This document shows positions 8,786 through 15,946 of a stretch of DNA of 36,463 bases, in pieces. Position 1 is the first letter of the stretch, and each line of letters begins with the position of its first letter. Made by a program: the position numbers and the translations under genes. The notes below the pieces were generated by a model that was not told the origin of the DNA, did no database searches, and saw only the letters and a program-made list of their open reading frames with translations. The stretch comes from Candidatus Cacconaster merdequi. Its GTDB lineage: Bacteria > Bacteroidota > Bacteroidia > Bacteroidales > UBA932. The stretch spans positions 1-36,463 of the forward strand of contig JAGHVK010000108.1 in NCBI GenBank assembly GCA_018064345.1. Reading direction: 5' to 3'.

Positions 8786-10043
8786 ATATGGTTTTTCCTT
8801 TGAATATTGTCATTATGCATTCTCCACTGACCTCCATACCGTCGAACGGCGTGGATTTTCCTTTGGAGAGAAATTTACTTGAATCAATCCTCCCGGAAGA
8901 TGAGAGGTCGAACACAGCAATGTCTGCGCTCTGCCCTTCGGCAAGGCCGCCTCCCAGCCGGAAGCGTCTGCGCGGAGCCGTACACATCAATTCGAACAGC
9001 TTTTCCAGGGAGATGACGCCTCCCTTCACAAGGGTGGTGTAAAGAACCGGAAATGCCGTTTCAAGCCCCGTGATGCCCATTGCGCTCTTTTCCAGACCTT
9101 TTGACTTCTCCTCTGCTGAATGTGGAGCGTGGTCTGTCGCAATCATATCGATGGTACCGTCCAACAGCCCTTCGACAAGGGCCTTGCGGTCTTCCTTGTC
9201 GCGGAGCGGGGGATTCATCTTGAAACGTCCGTCCTCCTGGAGGTCGTCCTGAGTAAGGACGAGATAGTGAGGGGCGGTCTCGCAGGTTACATCCACACCT
9301 TCAGCCTTGGCCCTGCGTATGAGTTCGACGCTCTCCTTAGTGGAAATGTGGCATACGTGGTAGGCGCACCCTGATTCCTTGGCAAGACGCAGGTCACGCG
9401 CTATCTGTCCCCATTCGCTTTCAGAGCAAATTCCACGGTGTGAGTGCTTTGCAGCGTAGCTGCCATCGTGGATGTATCCGCCGTGGAGAAGTGAGTTGTC
9501 CTCGCAGTGGGCCGCAATTATCACATTCTCCCGGGCAGCCACGGTCATGGCCTTGAGCATCGTCTCTTCATCCTGGATTCCGCTGCCGTCATCGGAGAAG
9601 GCTGCGCAGAGCGCCTTCATCGAGGCGAAATCAACTGTCTCTTTCCCCAGCCTGCCGATGGTGATGGTGGCATACGGCCGGACGTCAATCACAGCGTCCC
9701 TGCGGATTATATCAAGCTCCTTCCCGAGATTATCAGGAGAGTCCGGGGCGGGGCTGAGATTCGGCATCGGGCACACGCAGGTATAGCCTCCACGTGCTGC
9801 CGCCGCCGAGCCTGTGGCGATTGTCTCTTTGTAAGCATATCCCGGCTCGCGGAAATGCACGTGAACGTCGGCAAGTCCGTATGATACAGTCTTTCCTGAA
9901 GCATCAACGACTTTGACTCCTTCCTCAGGGACTATGTCGCGGGCGATGCTGGAAATTACGCCTTCCTCTATCAGGATGTCGCTCTGGACAAGCCCTTCGG
10001 GAAGTACAAGTGTTCCGCCTTTTATCAGCATTGCGTCTTTCAT
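8760..10043 (-). CDS. pyrC: Dihydroorotase
   Basis: Cyclises carbamoyl aspartate to dihydroorotate. Amidohydrolase-fold metalloenzyme with metal ligands visible as HVHFREPG, HCEDNSLL, HVCHIST and the late Asp in IATDHAPHS; the length (427 aa from the chosen start) fits the class I enzyme. The ATG at 10043 (MKDAMLIKGG) is preferred. The reading frame continues upstream through a terminator hairpin and T-tract to a TTG, which would add a non-homologous, regulatory-looking stretch. A second candidate is the ATG at 10031. First structural gene of the pyr operon; it overlaps carA by 26 bp. Probably controlled by the leader attenuator upstream. Confidence 0.94.
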   Translation of the reverse strand: MKDAMLIKGGTLVLPEGLVQSDILIEEGVISSIARDIVPEEGVKVVDASGKTVSYGLADVHVHFREPGYAYKETIATGSAAAARGGYTCVCPMPNLSPAPDSPDNLGKELDIIRRDAVIDVRPYATITIGRLGKETVDFASMKALCAAFSDDGSGIQDEETMLKAMTVAARENVIIAAHCEDNSLLHGGYIHDGSYAAKHSHRGICSESEWGQIARDLRLAKESGCAYHVCHISTKESVELIRRAKAEGVDVTCETAPHYLVLTQDDLQEDGRFKMNPPLRDKEDRKALVEGLLDGTIDMIATDHAPHSAEEKSKGLEKSAMGITGLETAFPVLYTTLVKGGVISLEKLFELMCTAPRRRFRLGGGLAEGQSADIAVFDLSSSGRIDSSKFLSKGKSTPFDGMEVSGECIMTIFKGKTIYEKQTTCS

Positions 10044-10053
10044 ACGGCCATAC

Positions 10054-10082
10054 AAAAAAAATGACGGCTTCAAATGCCGTCA
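10054..10082 (-). terminator. Intrinsic terminator in the pyr leader (attenuator)
   Basis: The minus strand forms TGACGGC (10082 to 10076), loop ATTTGAA, GCCGTCA (10068 to 10062), followed directly by eight T (10061 to 10054). It lies between the pyr promoter and the pyrC start, 11 nt before the ATG, so it must be bypassed for operon expression. The plus strand has no T-run, so it does not terminate the purine operon. Confidence 0.85.
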
Positions 10083-10160
10083 ATCAACAAAAATAGAAAC
10101 GAAACACCCAAGTGAAATTGCCGCAGAGCGGCCGTCAGTCAGCCAAAGGGTAGGTTTCAT
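10080..10160 (-). CDS. Putative pyr operon leader peptide (26 aa)
   Basis: An ATG about 10 nt downstream of the predicted transcription start opens a 26-codon frame beginning MKPTLWLTDGRSA and ending FVD. Its TGA stop is the first three bases of the terminator stem. It is in the same frame as pyrC but separated by that stop. The last codons are U-rich (Cys, Phe, Val, Ser, Ile, Phe, Val). There is no run of one amino acid, so amino-acid-type attenuation is unlikely; the layout instead matches nucleotide-sensing attenuation with coupled translation, as at E. coli pyrBI. No SD is visible, as usual for the phylum. Translation is inferred, not shown. Confidence 0.6.
   Translation of the reverse strand: MKPTLWLTDGRSAAISLGCFVSIFVD
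10120..10132 (-). promoter_or_regulatory. Possible RNA-polymerase pause hairpin with downstream U-rich tract
   Basis: Within the leader-peptide frame the minus strand reads GCCGC-TCT-GCGGC, a perfect 5-bp hairpin with a 3-nt loop. The next 37 nt (10119 to 10083), up to the terminator stem, contain 21 U. A hairpin followed by a U-rich stretch is where polymerase would slow when UTP is low. The overlapping TGACGGC (10137 to 10131) duplicates the 5' arm of the terminator and could compete for its 3' arm. Confidence 0.5.
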
Positions 10161-10175
10161 CCGTTCTAATTTTTG

Positions 10176-10206
10176 CAAAGGTACAGTTTTTTGACAGATT
10201 GACAAA
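10176..10206 (-). promoter_or_regulatory. Promoter of the pyr operon
   Basis: On the minus strand TTTG (10206 to 10203), exactly 19 nt, then TACCTTTG (10183 to 10176): a full match to the Bacteroidetes -33/-7 consensus. It predicts a start near 10170 and a leader of about 130 nt before pyrC, which contains the leader peptide and attenuator. Confidence 0.8.
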
Positions 10207-10269
10207 AAGAGTTGTGATTTTTCACCAATAAAAGTTATACACATGTTTATGTTGAAAATTACAGAGTAC

Positions 10270-10286
10270 CGATACTTCAAATATCG
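10270..10286. promoter_or_regulatory. Inverted repeat at the -33 position of the purine promoter
   Basis: CGATA-CTTCAAA-TATCG is a perfect 5-bp inverted repeat. It covers the place where the purC1 promoter should have its -33 box, which is poor there (TTCA). It may be an operator or activator site; the repeat is short and could be chance. Confidence 0.35.
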
Positions 10287-10298
10287 TCTCCAATAGTG

Positions 10299-10306
10299 TA
10301 TTTTTG
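10299..10306 (+). promoter_or_regulatory. -7 box of the purine operon promoter
   Basis: TATTTTTG matches TAnnTTTG exactly. The predicted start is near 10312, giving a leader of only about 20 nt before the purC1 ATG, which leaves no room for a purine riboswitch. The -33 box is weak. Confidence 0.6.
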
Positions 10307-10333
10307 CGCTTTATCATTTTCAACAATCAGTTT

Positions 10334-11014
10334 ATGGAACTCGTATATACAGGTAAGACCAAGAACGTATACGCTCTTGAGAATGGCAACTATCTTCTTA
10401 AGTTCAAGGACGACTGCACCGGCAAGGACGGTGTCTTCGATCCCGGTGAAAATTCAGTAGGCCTGACCATTGAAGGTGTCGGTGACGTCAATCTCCGTAT
10501 GTCTGTATATTTCTTTGAAAAGATAAACGCTGCGGGTATCCGGACACATTACGTGAGTGCTGACCTTAAAGAGACTACGATGGAGGTGCTTCCTGCAAAG
10601 GTGTTCGGCAAAGGGCTTGAAGTCATCTGCCGCCACAAGGCGGTGGGAAGCTTCTACCGCCGCTACAGCGATTACGTGGAAGAGGGGGCTGACCTTGCCG
10701 AGTATGTTGAGACTACCTTCAAGAATGATGAGAAAGGTGATCCTCTCGTTACCAAGGATGCTCTTGTGATGCTCGGTGTGATGAGTTCCCAGCAGTATGA
10801 AGATATCAAGGCTATGGCACAGAAGATAACCCGCATCGTGGCGGATGACCTTCTGTCGAAGGGCCTCGTCCTGTATGACATCAAGTTCGAGTTCGGATAC
10901 GACAAGGATGGAAACGTGATGCTCATCGATGAGATTGCCTCCGGCAATATGCGTGTCTATAAGGACGGCAGGTACGTCGATCCTATGACTCTTTCAAAAC
11001 TCTTCTTCGCGTGA
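10334..11014 (+). CDS. purC: SAICAR synthase paralogue 1 (Clostridia-type)
   Basis: SAICAR synthase joins aspartate to CAIR with ATP. The 226-aa product starts [13 protein letters not shown], the N-terminal nucleotide-binding signature of PurC, and has [18 protein letters not shown] where typical PurC has VRNIAAGS. The family signature DEISPDT is changed to [17 protein letters not shown]. This resembles the divergent short PurC seen in Clostridia. The ATG at 10334 is used; a TTG farther up is in frame but falls within the promoter. First gene of the purine operon; its stop lies 5 nt before the purE ATG. A second, canonical PurC lies 4 kb downstream, so the division of labour is unclear. Confidence 0.88.
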   Translation: MELVYTGKTKNVYALENGNYLLKFKDDCTGKDGVFDPGENSVGLTIEGVGDVNLRMSVYFFEKINAAGIRTHYVSADLKETTMEVLPAKVFGKGLEVICRHKAVGSFYRRYSDYVEEGADLAEYVETTFKNDEKGDPLVTKDALVMLGVMSSQQYEDIKAMAQKITRIVADDLLSKGLVLYDIKFEFGYDKDGNVMLIDEIASGNMRVYKDGRYVDPMTLSKLFFA

Positions 11015-11019
11015 CGGTT

Positions 11020-11487
11020 ATGAAGGTCGGGATAGTTATGGGGTCCACGAGTGACCTCGAAGTGATGTCCGCCGCGTTCAGGACTCTTGACGAATTCGGT
11101 GTAGAGTACGAAAAAAGGGTAATCAGCGCACACAGGGCTCCCAAACTCCTTTTCGACTGGGCTTCCGGCGCAAAGGAACGGGGTCTCGGAGTTATTATCG
11201 CCGGCGCAGGCGGTGCGGCCCATCTTCCCGGAGTCACCGCTGCGATGACCACAATCCCTGTCGTGGGGGTTCCTATTTCGGGCAAGGCATTCGGAGGACT
11301 GGACTCACTTCTTTCGATGGTGCAGATGCCTTCCGGGATACCGGTGGCGACTGTTGCTGTGAACGGAGCGAAGAATGCTGCTCTTCTTGCCGTCTCGATT
11401 CTTTCACTCAACGATGCGACCCTTGCTGAAAAGCTCTCTGAGTTCCGGCAGAAACAGACTGAAGCGATAGAAAACACACAGATATAG
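11020..11487 (+). CDS. purE: N5-carboxyaminoimidazole ribonucleotide mutase
   Basis: Moves the carboxylate of N5-CAIR to give CAIR. The 155-aa product has the class I PurE signatures: GSTSDLEVM near the N-terminus, [10 protein letters not shown], and [11 protein letters not shown]. The [10 protein letters not shown] end is the form usual in Firmicutes. Class I enzymes normally need PurK, which is not in this window and must be elsewhere. The ATG at 11020 is favoured over an in-frame GTG at 11011 that would overlap the purC1 stop, because [10 protein letters not shown] is the usual N-terminus. Confidence 0.94.
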   Translation: MKVGIVMGSTSDLEVMSAAFRTLDEFGVEYEKRVISAHRAPKLLFDWASGAKERGLGVIIAGAGGAAHLPGVTAAMTTIPVVGVPISGKAFGGLDSLLSMVQMPSGIPVATVAVNGAKNAALLAVSILSLNDATLAEKLSEFRQKQTEAIENTQI

Positions 11488-11490
11488 AAT

Positions 11491-14400
11491 ATGGACAGCA
11501 TCCGGATTTTCGTAGAAAAGTATTCGGGATTTCAGGTGGAGGCACAGAGCCTCCTGAGCGAACTGAACGAAAACCTTTCTCTGGGTCTCCGTTCCCTGAG
11601 GCTTCTCAATGTATATGACCTGAGCGGCTTCAGCCGTGAACTCTTCGACAAGTGCAGATATTCGGTTTTCGGAGAGGTTGTCACTGATAACGTGATGGAG
11701 GAATTTCCTCTTGAAGGGAAGAAGTACCTTGCCGTGGAATATATTCCCGGGCAGTTCGACCAGAGAGCCTCTTCTGCCGTGGACTGCGTGCATCTGATCG
11801 ACCCGAAGGCTGACGTGCAGATCCGCTCGTCCCGTCTCCTCGTCTTTGACGACGACATTTCCGACGAGACTCTCTCAACCGTGCGTCACTACTACATCAA
11901 TGCCGTGGAATCGAGGGAGAAAGATCTTTCCCGTCTCGATTTCAACACCAAGGCCGATGTACGTCCTCTTGAAGAGCTTGACGGCTTCACAGATATGCAG
12001 GAGAGCGATCTCCAACAGTTCTGCTCTGCCAAGGGGCTTGCAATGAATGCCGACGATCTCCGTGAGGTTGTCCTGTACTTCAGGAAGGAACGCCGCAACC
12101 CGACGGAAACCGAACTTCGGATACTCGACACTTATTGGAGCGACCACTGCCGCCATACCACGTTCACCACCGACCTTACTGAGATAAAGGTGGACGATTC
12201 CTTCATCAGGGACGAGATTGAATCTTCGCTCGGTATGCTGCACGATATGCGCAGTGAACTTGGAAGGGAAGGAAAGAGCCTCTGCCTTATGGAGATTGCC
12301 ACCATAGGCGGACGATATCTGCTCAAAAAGGGACTTCTTGACGATATGGAGCGCAGCGAGGAGAACAACGCGTGCAGTATCTTCATTGATGTGGATGTCG
12401 ATGGTCAGAAAGAGAAATGGCTTCTCCAGTTCAAGAATGAGACACACAACCATCCTACCGAAATAGAACCTTTCGGAGGTGCGGCCACCTGTCTTGGAGG
12501 AGCGATACGTGATCCGCTCTCTGGCAGGTCATACGTGTATCAGGCGATGCGCGTGACGGGAGCCGGCGACATATACAAACCTGTGTCAGAGACTATTCCA
12601 GGTAAGCTGCCGCAAAAGGTGATAAGCCGCAAGGCTGCTGCCGGATATTCAAGCTACGGTAACCAGATCGGACTTGCCACCACTCACGTCCGTGAGATAT
12701 ATCACGAAGGATATACTGCCAAGCGCCTTGAGGTAGGTGCGGTTGTAGGTGCGGTGAAGGTATCGGACGTGCGGCGCGAAAGCCCTGTTCCGGGTGATGT
12801 CATCCTCCTTCTCGGAGGCAGGACCGGGCGTGACGGGATAGGTGGCGCGACAGGCTCTTCTAAGGAACATACCGAAAGTTCCCTTGAAACCTGCGGCAGT
12901 GAGGTGCAGAAGGGTAACGCTCCTGAAGAGAGAAAGCTTCAGCGGCTTTTCCGCCGTCCGGAAGTGACCCGCCTGATAAAGAAATCCAACGATTTCGGGG
13001 CAGGAGGTGTAAGCGTTGCCATAGGTGAGCTTGCCGACGGTCTTGACATATACCTTGACAGAGTTCCTGTCAAATACAGCGGTCTCAATCCTATGGAACT
13101 CTCCATCAGTGAGTCGCAGGAAAGGATGGCCGTCGTTGTCGAGGCTGGGTCGAGACAGGAGTTTGAATCCTACTGTTCGAGTGAGAACATTGAGGTGACA
13201 TACGTTGCCGATGTCACTGACACCGGAAGGATGCGACTTTTCTACAATAAAGATGCAGTCGCTGACCTTTCACGTGAATTTATCGACAGCGCCGGAGCGA
13301 AGCATTACTCCAAGGCTGAGATTCAGCCTGTCGAGGACAAGGACATCTTCCACCAGGAGGTTGATGGCGATACGCTTGAGGACAAGATGTGCGCGATGCT
13401 CTCCTCTTCCAATGTCACTTCGCAGAAAGGACTCATAGAAATGTTCGACTCCACTATCGGACGCTCGACTGTCCTGATGCCTTTCGGCGGCCGCTACCAG
13501 AACACTGAAACTCAGGTTTCCGTGGAGAAAATACCTGCTGATGGATACACCGATACGGCAAGTATGATGGCGTTCGGCTTCAATCCTTACTTATCAAGCT
13601 GGAGTCCGTACCACGGAGCAGCTTATGCAATGATTGAGGCCTGCACGAAGATTGTAGCTGCCGGTGGTGACTGGTCCTCCATCAGATTCTCCTGCCAGGA
13701 ATATTTCGAAAGGATGACTGACGATCCTCACAGCTGGGGCAAGCCTCTGGCCGCTCTTCTCGGCTCCCTGAAGATGCAGGCTCTCCTCGGCCTTCCTTCA
13801 ATCGGCGGGAAAGATTCAATGAGCGGCACCTTCGAGCACTTGAACGTACCTCCGACATTGATAGCCTTCGGAATCACTGCCGTGGATGCAAATGTGGTAA
13901 TCTCGCCTGAGTTCAAGAAGCCGGGCAACAGGATATATCTTGTCAGACATACCCCTCTTGATAATAAGATGCCTGACACCCGGCAACTTAAGCGTAATTG
14001 GGATTTTGTCCGTGAACAGATTCTCTCAAAGAATATAGTTTCCGCTTATTCTCTCGGTTTCGGAGGCATAGCGGAGGCTCTTGCCAAATGCTCTTTCGGA
14101 AACGCACTCGGTTTCGACGTCAATCTCGGAGATGATTTCCTCTTCGACTACAAGTACGGTTCAATCCTTGTCGAGTCCGAAGTGGAGCTTGATTATGAGA
14201 ATGCCGCACTTCTCGGTGAGGTGACTGCTGCCGTGAACGGAATGAGCCGCATCAATGGAGAAGACATCCGCAATGCAAGGCTCCTCGAAGAGTGCTGTGG
14301 AAGATTCTCCAGGATTTACCCTGCGACAGCCGAGCCTTCGCACAAAAACGTTATTCCAGACGGAGTGGGCGAGCCTTCTGAGACGGAACCTGAAAAATAC

Positions 14401-15222
14401 AAGGGTGAACCTGTGGAGACTCCTGTCGTCTACATTCCTGTATTCCCGGGGTCCAATTGTGATTACGATACCGCAAAGGCTTTCCGCACTGCAGGAGCTC
14501 AGGTGAACTTGGGTGTATTCCGCAATCTTGACGGTGATGATGTACTCGAATCCATCCGGAGAATGAAGGAAGATATTTCCAATTGCCATATACTTGCTCT
14601 TTGCGGTGGTTTCTCACTCGGTGATGAGCCTGACGGAAGCGCGAAGTTCATTGCAAGCGTGCTCAACACTCCTGACATTGCTGAGGAAATAGGAAGACTC
14701 ATTGCAAGAGGCGGTTTGATACTGGGTATCTGCAATGGTTTCCAGGCACTTGTAAAGAGCGGTCTGCTGCCTTACGGAAAACTCGGATGCGTCACGAAGG
14801 AATCTCCTACGCTCTTCCGCAACGACATAAACCGCCACATATCACAGATTGTGACCACGAGGGTGGCATCGACCCGTTCGCCCTGGCTGGCAGGATTCTC
14901 AAAAGGGGACACATTCAGCATAGCGGTCAGCCACGGTGAGGGAAAGTTTGTGGTTTCGGAAAGTCTTGCCCGCACTCTGTTCGAGAACGGACAGGTGGCA
15001 TTCCAGTACGCAGACCCTGCTACGGGCCAGGCCACGATGGAGTCACCATACAATCCTAACGGCTCATATTACGCCATTGAGGGAATCATCAGCCCGGATG
15101 GCAGGACTCTCGGAAAGATGGGCCATAGCGAGCGCTATGAGAACAACGTCTTCAAGAATATCGAGGGCGAACTTCTACAGCCTCTGTTTGCAAACGCAGT
15201 GAATTATTTTCGTAAAAAATAG
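11491..15222 (+). CDS. purL: Phosphoribosylformylglycinamidine synthase, single-chain
   Basis: Converts FGAR to FGAM with ATP and glutamine. The 1243-aa protein is the long form, with synthetase and glutaminase in one chain, as in many Clostridia and Bacteroidetes. Visible are the PurL linker motif SDHCRH (about residue 214), KNETHNHPTEIEPFGGAAT (about 316-334) and a C-terminal class I amidotransferase domain. That domain keeps its triad: Cys1081 in LGICNGFQAL, His1212 and Glu1214 in MGHSER. It therefore uses glutamine normally, in contrast to CarA and PurF in the same region. It begins 3 nt after purE and ends 8 nt before purC2. Confidence 0.96.
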   Translation: MDSIRIFVEKYSGFQVEAQSLLSELNENLSLGLRSLRLLNVYDLSGFSRELFDKCRYSVFGEVVTDNVMEEFPLEGKKYLAVEYIPGQFDQRASSAVDCVHLIDPKADVQIRSSRLLVFDDDISDETLSTVRHYYINAVESREKDLSRLDFNTKADVRPLEELDGFTDMQESDLQQFCSAKGLAMNADDLREVVLYFRKERRNPTETELRILDTYWSDHCRHTTFTTDLTEIKVDDSFIRDEIESSLGMLHDMRSELGREGKSLCLMEIATIGGRYLLKKGLLDDMERSEENNACSIFIDVDVDGQKEKWLLQFKNETHNHPTEIEPFGGAATCLGGAIRDPLSGRSYVYQAMRVTGAGDIYKPVSETIPGKLPQKVISRKAAAGYSSYGNQIGLATTHVREIYHEGYTAKRLEVGAVVGAVKVSDVRRESPVPGDVILLLGGRTGRDGIGGATGSSKEHTESSLETCGSEVQKGNAPEERKLQRLFRRPEVTRLIKKSNDFGAGGVSVAIGELADGLDIYLDRVPVKYSGLNPMELSISESQERMAVVVEAGSRQEFESYCSSENIEVTYVADVTDTGRMRLFYNKDAVADLSREFIDSAGAKHYSKAEIQPVEDKDIFHQEVDGDTLEDKMCAMLSSSNVTSQKGLIEMFDSTIGRSTVLMPFGGRYQNTETQVSVEKIPADGYTDTASMMAFGFNPYLSSWSPYHGAAYAMIEACTKIVAAGGDWSSIRFSCQEYFERMTDDPHSWGKPLAALLGSLKMQALLGLPSIGGKDSMSGTFEHLNVPPTLIAFGITAVDANVVISPEFKKPGNRIYLVRHTPLDNKMPDTRQLKRNWDFVREQILSKNIVSAYSLGFGGIAEALAKCSFGNALGFDVNLGDDFLFDYKYGSILVESEVELDYENAALLGEVTAAVNGMSRINGEDIRNARLLEECCGRFSRIYPATAEPSHKNVIPDGVGEPSETEPEKYKGEPVETPVVYIPVFPGSNCDYDTAKAFRTAGAQVNLGVFRNLDGDDVLESIRRMKEDISNCHILALCGGFSLGDEPDGSAKFIASVLNTPDIAEEIGRLIARGGLILGICNGFQALVKSGLLPYGKLGCVTKESPTLFRNDINRHISQIVTTRVASTRSPWLAGFSKGDTFSIAVSHGEGKFVVSESLARTLFENGQVAFQYADPATGQATMESPYNPNGSYYAIEGIISPDGRTLGKMGHSERYENNVFKNIEGELLQPLFANAVNYFRKK

Positions 15223-15230
15223 ATATCCGG

Positions 15231-15944
15231 ATGTCCACTCAGAAACTGATATACGACGGAAAGGAGAAACAGGTTTTCGAGACTGCCGCCCCCGGTGAGG
15301 TCCTCATCCATTTCAAGGATGACATCACGGCATACGATGGAATCAAGAAAGCAGAGTTCCCCGGAAAAGGAGCGTTGAACTGCGAGATATCTTCCCTCAT
15401 CTTCGAAGTTCTCTCAAAAGAGGGAATCAGGACACATTTCATCAGGAAGGCCGGTGAACGTGACATTCTTTGCCGCAAGGTGAAGATGATCCCTGTGTTT
15501 TTCATAGTGCGCAACTACATTGCCGGAACGACCGCTGCAATGCTCGGTCTGGAAGATGGATTCAAGTCGCAGAATGTGGTGTATGAGCTGAAGTATGACA
15601 ATGAAGGTCTCGGAAATCCTCTTCTTAACCGTCATCACGCTGTGGCTCTCGGACTGTTGACTTATGAAGAACTTGATGCAACGCTCGCTGAGGTATCACG
15701 TTTGAACGAGGTGCTTGTGGAACTTTTCACAAGAGCCGGCATCAAGCTGATAGACTACCGTATCGAGATGGGCAGGGCAGATGACGGAAGTATAATCGTG
15801 GCTGATGAAATCAGCCCTGATACCAGCCGTATGTGGGATGCTGCCACCGACGAGAAACTGGACAAGGACCGTTTCCGTTTCGATCTCGGTTTCATTTGTG
15901 ACAATTACCGGAAGATTCTGGACCGTTTGAAAAGTGTAATCTGA
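15231..15944 (+). CDS. purC: SAICAR synthase paralogue 2 (canonical)
   Basis: The 237-aa protein is a canonical bacterial PurC: YDGKEKQVFE at the N-terminus, FFIVRNYIAGT, NPLLNRHHAVALGL, IDYRIEMGR and the signature DEISPDTSRMWD. It catalyses CAIR + aspartate + ATP to SAICAR. It lies between purL (8-nt gap) and purF (2-nt gap). Of the two PurC proteins in this operon, this one retains all the usual signatures and is the more certain SAICAR synthase. Confidence 0.95.
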   Translation: MSTQKLIYDGKEKQVFETAAPGEVLIHFKDDITAYDGIKKAEFPGKGALNCEISSLIFEVLSKEGIRTHFIRKAGERDILCRKVKMIPVFFIVRNYIAGTTAAMLGLEDGFKSQNVVYELKYDNEGLGNPLLNRHHAVALGLLTYEELDATLAEVSRLNEVLVELFTRAGIKLIDYRIEMGRADDGSIIVADEISPDTSRMWDAATDEKLDKDRFRFDLGFICDNYRKILDRLKSVI

Positions 15945-15946
15945 TT

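Noticed and set aside
10044-10073. N-terminal extension of PyrC from a TTG at 10073
   Set aside because: The added residues are encoded by the loop, 3' arm and T-tract of the leader terminator and do not resemble dihydroorotase; ATG 10043 gives the family N-terminus.
10044-10170. PyrR-type attenuation or a known riboswitch in the pyr leader
   Set aside because: I see no PyrR anti-antiterminator hairpin or any riboswitch aptamer I recognise in this 130-nt leader; the leader-peptide layout explains it better, though I could not run a covariance search.
10080-10280. A longer 66-residue frame covering the pyr leader
   Set aside because: Its first 40 codons lie upstream of or within the predicted promoter; only the last 26 codons from ATG 10160 fall in the transcript.
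10304-10333. N-terminal extension of purC1 from a TTG at 10304
   Set aside because: The TTG lies inside the -7 box TATTTTTG; the usual PurC start [10 protein letters not shown] is at 10334.
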